DNA of 64,000 bases from contig CM034547.1 in assembly GCA_020055645.1 (NCBI GenBank), forward strand, positions 2,790,001 to 2,854,000, given 5' to 3'. Both the position numbers and the translations under genes were made by a program. The number at the start of each line of letters is the position of its first letter. Within the stretch, counting starts at the first letter, position 1. Below are positions 11,369 to 22,731 of the stretch, one piece after another. Below the pieces are notes generated by a model. It made no database searches. It was given only the letters and a program-made list of their open reading frames with translations, and was not told where the DNA came from. This stretch comes from Tomocerus qinae. Lineage: Eukaryota > Arthropoda > Collembola > Entomobryomorpha > Tomoceridae.

Positions 11369-12011
11369 CAGTGTACCACTTTTTAGGCTTTTTTACCATC
11401 ACAGTGGTAAAAATGCATTTAATGGTAAAAATGCATTTAATGGTAAAAAGGTAAATTTTAGCGATTTATTAGACAGATTAGTATAGATACACAAGACCTA
11501 CTAAAGTATAGGTTTCAAAACTTTATTTTCTATGAAATATTTCCAGTTAGCCCTTTAGTTAATCAAAGTAATCCTATTCATTTTGTTGTTCCCCAAAAGT
11601 TATAAAAAATGTTACTAAAAACAAGATTGCATTTGGTATCGCCAATTTAAAATTGATATGAATGCGCCAATTTAATTGCAATTACTTTCTCAATCAGCAT
11701 AAGGGCGATTAGTGTCCCCATCGGTTGACTCCAACCAGAGTTGGAGTCAACCGATGGGGACACTAATCGGGACACTAAATTGAATGGACATTTATCAATT
11801 TGTGACAACAATCATCAGCTGCTAAGCTATTTCATACTTTGGAACCCAATTTTATTCAAAATTTAAACACGAAATTTAAATGAAACTATTTTTTTACCAT
11901 TTTTACCAATTTATACCACTTACCACTTGTTTTTAGCTGGTGGTATTTAACGTTAAATACCATTAAAAACCACTTACCACTGGTAAGTGGTAAATGGTAT
12001 TTTGTACACTG
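11369..12011. mobile_element. hAT-type non-autonomous element with an 8-bp target duplication
   Basis: The ends are CAGTGTAC...GTACACTG. The direct repeat TTTATATG lies immediately outside at 11361-11368 and 12012-12019. CAGNG-type ends and an 8-bp duplication are diagnostic of hAT elements. Subterminal regions are rich in TTACCACT/AGTGGTAA motifs. A perfect 29-bp-arm palindrome containing CCCCATCGGTTGACTCC sits at about 11709-11767 and looks like a separate insertion. Relatives: 16512-16600, 50519-50960, and the window edge at 63945. Confidence 0.85.
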
Positions 12012-12144
12012 TTTATATGTAATGTAGCGCTATATTGAAAGTTAGGTAAAATATTCTCAGTGAAGTAAGAATATTTTAGGTCTGTTATACGCAAAACAAT
12101 ATTTTTTATTCCTGGAATATTTCTTTTTCTCATTTTTAAAATTA

Positions 12145-13055
12145 TTTTCTAGATTGAATTGAAAATCAACAGAAAATCAAAATAGATTAATGTTCACTAT
12201 CAAAATCAAACTAGATTAATGTTGACTATAAAAATCAGAAGAAAATCAAAATAGATAATTGTTGATTATGAAAATCAACAGAAACTCAAAATAGATAAAT
12301 GTTGACAATGAAAATCAACAGAAAATCAAAATTGATTAATGCTGACTATGAAAATAAACAGAAAATCATAGAACAATGTTCACTTTGAAAATCAATAGAA
12401 AATCAAAGTAGATAATTGTTGACTGAAAATAAGCAGAAAAACAAAATTGGTTAATATTGAGTATCAAAATAAACTATAAAGTCAAACTTGAATAATATTG
12501 AGTATCAAAATAAACAAAAAACTCAAAATTAATTAATATTGAGTATCCAAATACACAAAAAATCAAAATTAATTAATATTGAGTCTAAAACTCAAAAGAA
12601 AATCAAAATCGGTAAATATTGACTGTCATAATGAAAAGCAATTCGAAAAATGTAAACTTGACTATCAATTGGCATATCAATGCGAAATAGATTTATTTCC
12701 GTCCTATAATAGGTATTCTCCGGTATTATTTAATTTATTATAAAATCTTAAATTTTGTCGAAGCAGAGTTAAATTTTGTATACTTTCATGCTAACAATTC
12801 ATAGGAAACACAATTGAACTTTTAATGTCCATTTAATGCCATATTTTCATTTTGACGATTAAAATGAAGACGAAGTGAGCGCGCGGCATCTCAGCAACCT
12901 ATGTGTGCCATTTTCAATAGGCTTTGTCATAGGTCCATATGCAATGTTTTTGCCAAGTTTAGTTGAAATCCATCAATATCAATGTATTCAAAAGTTATCG
13001 TGTAAACGGACGGACGGACTGTGCGATTCTATAAGCTGCCATTTAAGGCGAGCTA
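12145..13055 (+). repeat. Satellite-plus-tail element, diverged copy
   Basis: A degenerate array of units of about 37-40 bp (AAAATCAACAGAAAATCAAA type) at 12150-12640 is followed by a unique tail of about 415 bp. The tail includes ATAGATTTATTTCCGT, a GTGAGCGCGCGGCATCTCAG block and a terminal GGACGGACGGACTGTGCG. The same array-then-tail order is seen at 45798-47340 and, decayed, at 59880-60600. The constant order implies one mobile unit with an internal array, as in some Helitron-like elements; that class is an inference. Confidence 0.6.
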
Positions 13056-13059
13056 AAAA

Positions 13060-13250
13060 TTAGGCTGGATTTAGGCAGCGGGATGTTGTTACCTCCAAGA
13101 TGCCTCGAATTTATCACTCTATAGTAACGCATTTGTTTAATATCAACTCATTTCCATCTTGGTTGCCTCCATTGCCCCCTATCCCGTTGCCTCAAGTTTG
13201 GTCACTTTGTGAAATTTATTCGTTTAGTTTCCACCAGGGGAACTATTGCG
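13060..13250. repeat. Dispersed repeat with CCAAGATG inverted ends
   Basis: The block TCACTCTATAGTAACGCA (with GTTTAATATCAACTC) occurs here at about 13109-13150 and again at 42806-42845, where a MITE (42846-43048) interrupts it. GGCTGGATTTAGGCAGCGGG (13062-13081) also recurs reverse-complemented near 23722-23742. No coding function is seen. Confidence 0.5.
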
Positions 13251-14096
13251 AAACGGGGAACTAAATCGATTAATACGGTCACCTATTACCTTAAAATTTT
13301 TCTCTGTTGCCCAAGTGCTTCTAATGTGCCTACCTATTCTATTGAATTCGTTGCCCTCGTTGCCCCAATACACAATAATTGGCACGTATACTACTTTTTG
13401 TTACGCCTCCCTCCGCCTTCGAAAACTTGACCTGCCATTGACACTACTAAACTACTATTTGTCAAAGAAGATTAAATTTCTTTGAATGACAAAAATCAGG
13501 TTTGAAAACAGCCTTTCATTTTGCGCATAGCGTAATGACCATCGACCCAAAAACATGCCCTTTTCTGTGTATTCGTACCTAGGAAGCAGTGTAAATGTGT
13601 AAAGCTACGCGTATGTGTCCCTCTTAATTGGTCATTTACTGGTCATTCACCAAGGAAAGTAGAATACAATAAAATATGCTGAAAAGGAATGGCATATAAA
13701 ATCAATCTATTGGAGTTTCGGAACAATCAGGCCACCCCTCGGGGGTTGCCATTTAAAATACGTTGTGACGTCATTGGTGAGCTCGCATATCACTTTTCTT
13801 TTTCCATAGAGATCTGCACCGGGTTGGTCATTTACTATATACAATTTCCCAATAACCATAGAGATAGATTAACGAAATCATAACATCAGAATATTTCCTA
13901 TCATCTTGTTTTTTTAGCAAAACGGGTATGAATTTTCGACTACTGGACAGATGAGAACAGGATGGGAAAATATCAAACAGCTAAAAAGATATAGATGCGC
14001 AATGCGCATAAATTGGTAGACGGAACAAGTTGGAACAACGCGCAACGGAATAAAAAAAATCACAGAATGTGTCAGTGCCCAGTGCATTCCCATTAA
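13251..14096. other. Non-coding, nothing firm
   Basis: Frames at 13209-13485, 13689-13883 and 13914-14219 show no domain. The phrase GGGGAACTAAATCGAT near 13255 recurs near 30947, a short dispersed repeat. Confidence 0.35.
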
Positions 14097-14394
14097 GGAT
14101 CCCATTATTTCATGTGCGGGAAAATTAGAAAATTGGACCATTTGCCATTTACATGTAAAATAAAAGTCGCAAAGGCTTTTACAGCCTTCCAAAATGGGAA
14201 GGAAATGGGCTATTGTCAAAATACTACTTCACTTTTTAGATGACAATATTAAAAGCATTTTTTGTCTCTTTATTTTTTTAAATTAAGCAATTAGTTAAAA
14301 AGCCTTTGCGACTTGAAAATTTTCTGTATTTTACATGTAAATAGCCAAATTTTTAAATTTTCCCGCACATGAAATAATGGGATACTTAAATATA
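14097..14394. mobile_element. Palindromic MITE, 298 bp
   Basis: GGATCCCATTATTTCATGTG is mirrored at the right end (ending GGGATAC), with inner mirrored blocks ATAAAAGTCGCAAAGGC. A related, rearranged copy lies at 30465-30660 with the same first 60 bases. Confidence 0.65.
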
Positions 14395-14529
14395 CGGCTC
14401 TGTCGATATTTAATAATTTACTGCAATAGTTAAATAACCCGCCAGGTTTCATCATAATATGTACGTAGATGCCACAATAATAGTGTGACCGTTATATCCA
14501 CATCATTGATGAATTACATTATTTTTTTA

Positions 14530-14715
14530 TGTTGGTGAATTATAATAATTTATGTTGATGAATTATAATTTATGTTGATGGATTATAATTTATGTTGATG
14601 AATTATAATTTATGTTGATGAATTATAATTTATGTTGATGAATTATAATTTATGTTGATGAATTATAATTTATGTTGATGAATTATAATTTATGTTGATG
14701 AATTATAATTTATGC
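14530..14715. repeat. 20-bp tandem satellite
   Basis: The unit GTTGATGAATTATAATTTAT is repeated about nine times, nearly perfectly. Period 20 is shared with two unrelated arrays at 55310-55965 and 62575-62950. Confidence 0.85.
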
Positions 14716-14831
14716 TTTAATTTAATTTTTATATCAATAAAAAAGTCCACCCATAAGTCCTATGGGCACATGGCTCTCCCTATTTCCGGCATATTAATGA
14801 CTGATGACAATCTCCTGGTTATTTCGAATAG

Positions 14832-15397
14832 GTTTGGTTGAATCGTCGGCGATTAACCAGACAGCAATCAGCGAATTAATACAGGCAGCACTAAATGCGC
14901 AGAACAAGAAGATTTCAACGACATCGACGCTTCCCCCATTGAGAAGTAAAAGACCACCCAAAGGAAACGGTACGGAGACCGATTCGGTGGTGCTGAGTGC
15001 TCTCGTACAAGCAGCGCTAAAGAATGCAAACCGGCAGACAGAGGACCCATTGAAGAGTAAGAAGAACGGGACTGGATCACAGCTGATGGACCAAGACCAG
15101 CTGGACTTCACCATGCGACAGACCAATAGGATTCTGGAAGGGATCACAAGGGGTAATGTCAGTTCTGTGGTGGAGAATGCTTTAAAAATCCGTGCGCCTG
15201 ACTCGGTACATGGGATAATCACTAACATGGTGGCCCTGGTGAGTAACTGGAATGGTGGGATTGCTAAAATAGGGACTGAGCAGTGCAGCTGTCTCTCCAC
15301 TGATCCTCTCTACCGAAAAGTCAAGTCCGAAATAGAAAAGTACAGACGAACACGTGCAGAGGAGTCGGCAGAATCCCTCGAGTACATTATGAGTCAG
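14832..15397 (+). CDS. Two-domain repeat protein of unknown family, exon n
   Basis: The exon is predicted from an acceptor (TTTCGAATAG ending 14831) to a CAG/GTTTGA donor after 15397, phase 1 in and phase 0 out. It encodes about 188 residues. Two short helical motifs come first: ISELIQAALNAQN near residue 10 and LSALVQAALKNAN near residue 60. These are joined by a basic, Ser/Thr-rich linker. Then comes domain copy 1 (QTNRILEG...NVSSVVENALKIRAP...IITNMV) ending in a Cys-x-Cys. Antisense frames are shadows. The start of the gene is not visible. I do not recognise the family; the alternating helices suggest an all-alpha fold. Nothing overlaps it on the minus strand. Confidence 0.55.
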
Positions 15398-15987
15398 GTT
15401 TGACGCAGCAAATATAATTAAAACTGATAATTGCTAATGTAAGAAAGTATTTGCTTGTGCTAGGTATGAACTTTGGTTGAAGTAAGACAGTCTAGACAAT
15501 AGTTGCAGTTACACATGCACATTTTAAAACTCACGTCATGGAATACACAGGGCATACCAGGATCAGCTTTTGAGGGACCTAACCTAATCTAATTAAAACA
15601 ATAACTTTTGATAGGTATTTGTGTAACCACTGCCTTACTTCAATCTGAACTATGGTTGACAGCTAAGTTGTCGCTATTTAGAACTGAATAACTTAACACA
15701 AGCGGAGAGCACTATTCCTCCTATTTTGCCCCACACAGTTTAACTTTCGTCCTATCACCAAACTTGCTGTGGGCTGGGGCCTTATAAAGACCTACCCTAA
15801 GATTCTCAATTAGCGGATTTTTGATATTTTGATTCAAAGATTTTAAAATGAATTTCGAACAATGATATCAAGGTCTGCAAAAATTTCTTTCTTTTCTTCG
15901 ATTTCAGGGGAGGGGCAGGGCCCCACCTCGCTGCGGGTATCTACGATATTGGAAAATAAAACAAATATTTTATGTACAAAAATGCAG

Positions 15988-16290
15988 GTCAGCAAGGTGA
16001 TGGAGGGGACAATGGCAGGGAATATCAGCAATGTGGTGGACAACTCACTGAAGATCAGAGCCCCTCCGAATGTGCAGAAAATCATAGTTAACATGGTCAC
16101 ATTTCTACAAAACGGGATCTCGGAGGCAGGGGTGAGTCCAATTTCTAATGAGCTGTGTAGGTGCGTGGATAAAAAAGTGCGTCCCTCGTCATATGAGAAA
16201 GAGATCTTCAGGAGCACCGCTTCCTCCCCCAAACCCCTAACCTACATCAACCCCTACACCAAAACCATCTCTGTCATTAAACGGAATTGA
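15988..16290 (+). CDS. Two-domain repeat protein, terminal exon
   Basis: The acceptor (AAAAATGCAG ending 15987) opens phase 0 and runs about 100 residues to TGA at 16288-16290. It carries domain copy 2: VSKVMEG, GNISNVVDNSLKIRAP, IIVNMV and a Cys-x-Cys, then a basic tail. Copy 1 of the previous exon aligns without gaps across the splice (FTMRQTNRILEG against YIMSQ joined to VSKVMEG). This supports the 590-bp intron 15398-15987. A longer frame starting at 15862 would read intron sequence and is not preferred. No polyadenylation signal is obvious nearby. Confidence 0.6.
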   Translation, partial: VSKVMEGTMAGNISNVVDNSLKIRAPPNVQKIIVNMVTFLQNGISEAGVSPISNELCRCVDKKVRPSSYEKEIFRSTASSPKPLTYINPYTKTISVIKRN

Positions 16291-16299
16291 ATCACAGTA

Positions 16300-17050
16300 T
16301 TGACTGGATTATCATTAGATTTTAGGAATTATGAATTTTTTGTTGATTGTTAACTGTTCACGCTCCTAAATGTTTGTTAAACTGATGGCAAACAGGCAGA
16401 TGTAAAGTACCTACCAAGATATTTTAAAGCGGTACGCAAATGCTATACTATAGTATGGTATCTACAAGGTTAGCTTGTACTCGTGACTTAGCCTAAAAAT
16501 TCACTCTAAACCACTGTAAATTTGCCACTTTTTAGCGTTTTTAACTATTTACTATCAATGTGGTAAAATGTACTTTATGGTAAAAATAGTAAAGTGTAGC
16601 AATTAATTAGTAGATACGCAAAAATAATCTAAACTAAATTAAGTTTGAATGCTCTAGTTTCTCAATATATCAAACTAATATTTCAATTATTGGTATGTTC
16701 ACTGAAAATAGTGAGAAAATGTTATTTACACGACTTTTATTCATTTGGCACAGGCAACTTTTATTTGTTTACTAAAATCTGCATATGGTAGGAAAAGGAA
16801 ATGCAAAGGAAAAAGGATATATTATACTATTAGAACTACTGAATTGTTTCTCAAATTGTATTAGGTTAGTGACCATGGAGGAGGAGGTGGTAATAATATG
16901 TTAGCTCAGTTTTGATTGTGAAATTGTTTTTGCAGTTAATGTCTTTTTTGTCACTACAATAAAGCTTACTTTGAACTTGAGTGTTATAACCCCATATTAA
17001 GGAATTTCCAAGTTTTCCTCTCTCGATAGTGAGCAAACTAAATTTTTGGT
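16300..17050. other. Non-coding, with a hAT-type element fragment
   Basis: Apart from the fragment at 16512-16600, no repeat or gene is recognised. The region ends at the 21-bp array. Confidence 0.35.
16512..16600 (+). mobile_element. Decayed end of the CAGTGTAC hAT-type family
   Basis: CACTGTAAATTTGCCACTTT and a downstream TATGGTAAAAATAGTAAAG resemble the left end of the 11369-12011 element and the end at 63945. The other end and target duplication were not found. Confidence 0.45.
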
Positions 17051-17065
17051 ACTGTTTTCCATTCC

Positions 17066-17225
17066 AACATATAAGAAACTCATTCGAACAAATTGAAAAC
17101 TCATTCGAACAAATTGGAAACTCATTCGAACAAATTGGAAACTCATTCGAACAAATTGGAAACTCATTCGAACAAATTGGAAACTCATTCGAACATATAG
17201 GAAACTCATTCGGACATATCATACA
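17066..17225. repeat. 21-bp minisatellite, about 7 units
   Basis: The unit is GGAAACTCATTCGAACAAATT. The same 21-bp theme (with CCAACATATT) forms the larger array at 18808-19315. Period divisible by three keeps several frames open on both strands; none is a credible gene. Confidence 0.85.
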
Positions 17226-17857
17226 CATCCATCATCCCAGTTACATGCCTCTTTGTTACATCGATTGCAGATTTTTCCCTGGAAGAGGAAGTAATTTTAA
17301 TACAATTTTTTAGTATACTAAGTGTGGGAACAAACTTAAGGTATTTACTATAAATATTATCTTTAAAACAAACCCCATTCGGAGGTATCTTTTCTGCCAC
17401 CTCGCTTCCATTCCTTCGGAAATACGGGAGACCCAATGTGTTTCCATAACCACTTTATGACCTCTTACTCATGTGATGAAACTTAGGAGTTTTACCTGTA
17501 AAAATTTGGGATAGCCTCCGGGACGTAAGACAAAGGAAATGTCAACACTAAATTAATCATATAGTCATTGTGGAAGTGAGGGGATTCATATGATTTACTT
17601 ACATTCTCCATTTAAGTACCCCATGAGTAGACAAAATTCGATTATTATGCAATAAAAAGTAGAATAATGTTAAAAATAACAAAATGCTCTTATTTAACCT
17701 CTTTAAAACAAACGTTGCATTAACTTTCTAGAGCTACTCACTCGCATGCTAACAAGGTGCACTGATCCCACTCATCAATTAACAATTACGATACAACTTA
17801 CGCGAATATACAAATTTATTAGTGTGTAGCAGGCAGGCAATTCTAAAACTACTATAT

Positions 17858-18810
17858 TTATGTGTTTTCTGAGAGCGATATAATCAATTCATTTAATTCT
17901 GGTAGTGTTTCATCATGATCAAGTATGAAATCTGATGCATCATCTTCGACAACCATCCAGCTAGATAGTGTTCCTTGGTACACCGACTTAAAGGAATATT
18001 GGTTTGCAGCAGCTTTGTTAAGCTCCTTAATTTTGATCATAGTTCTAACTTTTGAAAATACATAAATGGCTTTTTTTGGTACCGCGGGGTAGTTTGTTTC
18101 CAAAAGAGTAACGAGATTACCTATGACTTGGGTTAAAGTTGACATTTCCTTCAGTGTGATATGCTTCAAACCATTGATTAAATTTTCTGAACACAGCTAA
18201 CCACATCGAAGACGGTTCCGTTAAATTATCTGAAAGAAATTCTACCCAGAAAGAATAATTTCTTTCAAAGGGTAGGGCTGACATTTCGGGATTTGGTCAA
18301 TCAGTTTTCTTGCGATATAGCCGGCCACATACTCTTCTTCTCCTAGCTTACATTTTTCTGTGAGCGTTAAATCTTCTATATTTATAGATTCTGCAACGAT
18401 TTCGGGAACAATATCCAAAATGCGGCGCAAAATTACATCATTTATAAATGGTACGCTTGTTTCTTCTACCTGACAGTTCAAGAGATTACATATCATTTGT
18501 GAACTTAAGCACGAATTGTCATCAATGTTTAAAACTTTTCTGCCTTTTGATTTTAGCAATGTCCATGAAAAAATTACTTTTTTAAGTCTAGATTTGAATT
18601 CCACAGCAGTTGGATTCATTGTAAAGCCTCCCATTCCACGAATGACGGAAAAGAAACTTTCAATATAGTCTTGATTTAAATGGGTCGTTATAATGTAATC
18701 GCAATTACAATCCTTTTTCATTTCATTATAGATGCATTTTAAAGAATTGATTGAGATGAGTAAGCCTTTCTGAAAGGGCGAATAAGAATTCTTACGCCTT
18801 CCAACTCTCA
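17858..18810 (-). pseudogene. P-element/THAP9-type transposase, C-terminal half
   Basis: On the minus strand a frame shows HLNQDYIESFF, then GGFTMNPTAVEFKSRLK, then EEYVAGYIARKL. This is the order seen in P-superfamily (THAP9-like) transposases, whose Glu in the ESFF-type motif is the expected last catalytic acid. Downstream, after a shift of frame near 18170-18241, AIYVFSKVRTMIKIKELNK matches the C-terminal helix also present at 34283-34741. The join may be an intron (GTAATC donor near 18115) or a frameshift. The N-terminal and central catalytic parts are missing or replaced by the 21-bp array, so this is a relic. Confidence 0.75.
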
Positions 18811-19315
18811 TTTCGGAACATATAGGAAACTCATTCCTAACTTTTAGGAAACTCATTCCAACATATTGGAAACTCATTCCAACATATTGGAAACTCATTC
18901 CAACATATTGGAAACTCATTCCAACATATTGGAAACTCATTCCAACATATTGGAAACTCATTCCAACATATTGAAAACTCATTCCAACATATTGGAAACT
19001 CATTCCAACATATTGGAAACTCATTCCAACATATTGGAAACTTATTTCAAGATATTGGAAACTCATTTCAAGATATTGGAAACTCATTTCAAGATATTGG
19101 AAACTCATTTCAAGATATTGGAAACTAATTTCAAGATATTGGAAACTAATTTCAAGATATTGGAAACTAATTTCAAGATATTGGAAACTAATTTCAAGAT
19201 ATTGGAAACTCATTTCAAGATATTGGAAACTCATTTCAAGATATTGGAAACTAATTTCAAGATATTGGAAACTCATTTCAAGATATTGGAAACTCATTTC
19301 AAGATATTGGAAACA
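18808..19315. repeat. 21-bp minisatellite, about 24 units, two sub-types
   Basis: Units of GGAAACTCATTCCAACATATT (18850-19030) pass into GGAAACTCATTTCAAGATATT (19050-19315). The array abuts the 5' side of the P-type transposase relic, so a long open frame runs through both. This is a period-21 artefact, not a fusion protein. Confidence 0.85.
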
Positions 19316-19650
19316 TGTTTTTGAAAAAGCAGTTTTACATAAATTGATTGAGAAAAGGGAATAATAAGTGAGTGAGAAAAGTAAATAAAGTGAGAAAGTC
19401 ATGCGCCTTTTGCGGACCCACTTTAAGTTGACTGATAGTTTGACCCTGCCTAATGGATTTTTGCCTAATGTCATACAATCCTGGGTCATGCAATGTAATG
19501 AAAGTTTTAGTTTTTATTTTAGAAAAATGAAGATCTACATATAATGACAGACATCAGCTTTTGGACTAAGCGCCGAACTATTAATATCCGAAATTAAGTT
19601 ACTGTGCAGTACTGGGAAGAGAATTTATGAAATACAAGTAATTAAGAGCC

Positions 19651-20044
19651 CAGTTCCTTTAATTTTGGAAATCTCTGATGACTATCAAAATAAATGCAAA
19701 AATTGCTTTATAACTCTTGGAATTCTGTCTAAAGTTCTTACCCGATTTTCTTGTGTGGCACATTTTTAGAATCCTGTCGACCACCCCATTGTAGAAAATA
19801 TACGATATTTTAATTTTCTAGCAGATTTTGTCGTTTACAAAATTATAATCGCAAGATATACTAATGAGTAAACATCACATATCGTATATTTTGTACAATG
19901 AGGGAGTCTACAATATATCCAGGATTCCAAAAATGTGCCACACAAGAAAATCGGGTAAGAACTTTAGACAGAATTCCAAGAGTTGTAAAGCAATTTTTAC
20001 ACGTATTTTGATAGTCATCAGAGATTTCCAAATTTAAAGGAACT
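19651..20044. mobile_element. MITE inserted in the left TIR of the Harbinger element
   Basis: CAGTTCCTTTAA is mirrored by TTAAAGGAACTG. The arms (19651-19768 and 19920-20044) share GATGACTATCAAAATA, TTGGAATTCTGTCTAAAG and ACCCGATTTTCTTGTGTGG. Removing it restores an uninterrupted left TIR matching the right one. Confidence 0.65.
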
Positions 20045-20365
20045 GACACCAAATTTTCGAAACATCGTAAATAGATATCGTATCATAAGTTGGGACTTAC
20101 AACACGATATACGATAGTTGCCATTTTCAAAACATCGTATTTGTCATAAGTTACGATTGCGTGCCTTTCGGTTCGTCTGCAATTTACGATACGATAATAT
20201 TTTGAGTAAAAATATGTCGTACATTTACGATATGCTCTATTTTCAAAACATCTTATCGAAATTTTTCTCGTAAGATGTAGTGTCGTAAATTTAAGACAAC
20301 CCCTTACCCTCTCATAACTATAAGATTTCAATTGTAATTCATATTTGGTCAATGTATTAAAAATA

Positions 20366-21510
20366 ATGTCACAGTATTATGCATTTATATTGTGGGAAAA
20401 TCGACGCCAAATATACAAAGAAAGGGTTTTTCGAGATGTAAGTAATCCTTTAGAAGATTTTACAGATGTTCAACTTTTAAAAACGTTTAGATTTCCTCGC
20501 AGTGCTATTTTAGACATAGTTCAACTGTGCCAGAACGACTTGCAACGTAACACTAGAAGAAATCATTTGTTACCCGTGCATATTCAGGTACTAGCTGCTC
20601 TTCGGTTTTTTGCAAAAAGTCCATTTCAAGAAGATGTGGGTGATATTGTCGGCCTGACACAGTCCACTGTCTCCCGATGTATTGGTAGTGTCACTAATGC
20701 ACTATGTCGTAATGCAAAAACTTTAATCAAATTTCCATCTACCACAGAAGAGCTTAATGTTGTCAAAGCAGAGTTTCATGATTTGTATGGCTTTCCTAAT
20801 ATAATTAGGGCAATAAACGGAACGCTAATTGACATTCTATCTCCAGGAGGACATGAAGCACCTCTTTTTGTTTCTCGTAAGGGTGGACACAGTGTCAATA
20901 TTCAAATAGTATGTAACGCATCTTTGATGATTACAAACGTTGTTGCTAAATGGGGTGGCTCTTCTCATGATTATTTTATCTGGAACAACTCAGATTTACG
21001 TCATCACTTTAAGGAAAATCATCCTAATGGCTAAAAAATTAGGTAAGAAAAATTAAATTGTAAGCATTGTTATCTACCAAACTTTTAAGAGATTAAATCT
21101 TATCAACTTCGTAACCGTAACACTATTAGTTATTTATTTTTCTAGGAGACTCAGACTATCCGATCGAGCCTTGGTTGATGACCCCCTACGAGAAACCAAT
21201 GACTGATGGTCAGAAAAATTACAATACTATTCTAAAATAAACGAGACAGATTGTAGAGCGGTCCATTGGATTAATGAAAAATGTATTCCGACGCATTTAT
21301 AAAACGGGAGGAAAGTTGTGCTATCTACCTACGAAAGTAATGCAAATCGTCATTGCAGTGACTGTCTTACACAACCTCCGACGATGGTTAAAGCTTCAAG
21401 AAGATGAAAATTATGTCTTTGAGCCTGAAAATGATGACTTAATGAGCAAATTTTGGGAGAAGGTCCAATTACAGCTGCAAGGATGGACGATTGAACGATA
21501 TTTCGGCTAA
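20366..21510 (+). pseudogene. PIF/Harbinger transposase (HARBI1-like), disrupted
   Basis: DDE nuclease of the HARBI1 type, starting at ATG 20366. An N-terminal helix-turn-helix region (VGLTQSTVSRCI) is followed by RAINGTLIDI, where the first catalytic Asp is replaced by Asn. Then come SSHDYFIWNNS (second Asp), an intron of about 100 bp (21042-21146), DSDYPIEPWLMTPY, and QIVERSIGLMK (Glu), ending VTVLHNLRRWL. Two further breaks are visible: a shift and stop near 21030, just before the donor, and a TAA at 21238-21240 before the catalytic Glu. It is a dead copy. The minus-strand partner lies 200 bp downstream, tail to tail. Confidence 0.8.
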
Positions 21511-21704
21511 CTTTTATAAATATTTATTAATAGTTAAAACAATGTTATATATAGTATATCATCCATCGTTACTTATTAATAGTACTTTGAGAATTTATTG
21601 TCCTTGAATTAATCGACAGTGAAATTTTTGCTATCATCACCACGATCTTCATCTGTGATTATTTGTGGAACTATTATCCCCATACTCAGCTTTTTCAATT
21701 CTAT

Positions 21705-22731
21705 TTACTCTCTTTCAAGGGCTAGCAACTCCTTCAATGTATTGTCAATGCTTTCTACAATTCTGTTTTTTCTTTTCTTCCGCATCCACAATAAGTCTAG
21801 GAATTTCGGTTTGTTCTTCAGCACTTCTCTTTCGCTTCCGACTAGAATTTTCAGTTGCTGATGATGGCTTAGGGATTGGCATTGAATTATTGCTTGTTGA
21901 AGGGGTATCACAAGCAAGGGCTACATCAACGTTAGAGGACACAGTTTCATTTTCTGGAATGGAGAGGATTTCTAACCTGTAACAGCTTGCACGCCAATGG
22001 CTTTGATTAGTCTTTTTCCGGTCTCTGATAAAGAATACATTGACATAAAAAATTCTACTTGAGATAAATCCGTTTCGACTAGTTCGCCCCCTCCAGTTCG
22101 TTTTCTTGCGTTATAGACGCGGGCAGCCTTCTTTTTAGTCTCCGACTTCCAGTGCGTAAACTTTGCACTCACACTGTCGCTGTCCCGAAAGTTTCCAGAC
22201 GCAGCTGAAACCTTAAAATTCATCGGAATTAAACGAAAATTATTATAAATGTACTTATAAAGGGTTGGGTTTCCAGCCTCTGGAAACTCTTCCGCTATCC
22301 AAGTTTCTGGGGTCAATAGAGGCTCAAGTAAGTGAATTTAGCGCGTCTTTAGTAGAACTTATATTGACTGTAAAAATTGTTATACGTCAATGACAGAGCA
22401 TGGAATCTCTAGAGATTGGAAACCCTATACTTTTTTATTTAGTATTAAAAGTATATATTTATTTTTTAAATATTCTTATAATTAGTTAATGATAAGTTTC
22501 TTACAGTTGCAGCAATCGTAGCCCAAGTCGCATTTCGTTTCTCTGCAGTCACATCGTTATTGAAATCACCAACAGTATCTTGTATTTTGAAATCACGCTA
22601 TCAACCAATGCTCCTAATTCTTCGGGAGTGTAATTGGGAGCTCTTTTTCTTTTTGCAGTATTCCCGGAACCTTCGATTGCTTTTTTCAAAGCTTTCTTCA
22701 TTTTTATCTTAATTAATTGATGGAGATGCAC
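21705..22731 (-). pseudogene. Harbinger Myb/SANT-like DNA-binding partner, disrupted
   Basis: Minus strand. The first part reads KRKRAPNYTPEELGALVD, then in another frame EKRNATWATIAAT, ending at a GTAAGA donor (exon end 22505). The second part (from 22322) reads PETWIAEEF and then FTHWKSETKKKAARVYNARK followed by Arg-Thr-Gly-Gly-Gly, the classic end of the Myb-like domain in Harbinger proteins. A C-terminal acidic/basic stretch (SSRKRKRSAEE) follows after a stop, with a further shift in an A-run near 21765. At least two or three frame breaks make this a pseudogene. In this superfamily the partner helps the nuclease enter the nucleus and bind DNA. Confidence 0.65.

Noticed and set aside
18242-19489. 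415-codon frame as one protein
   Set aside because: It fuses a 21-bp minisatellite to a P-type transposase relic; only the part below about 18810 shows conserved motifs.
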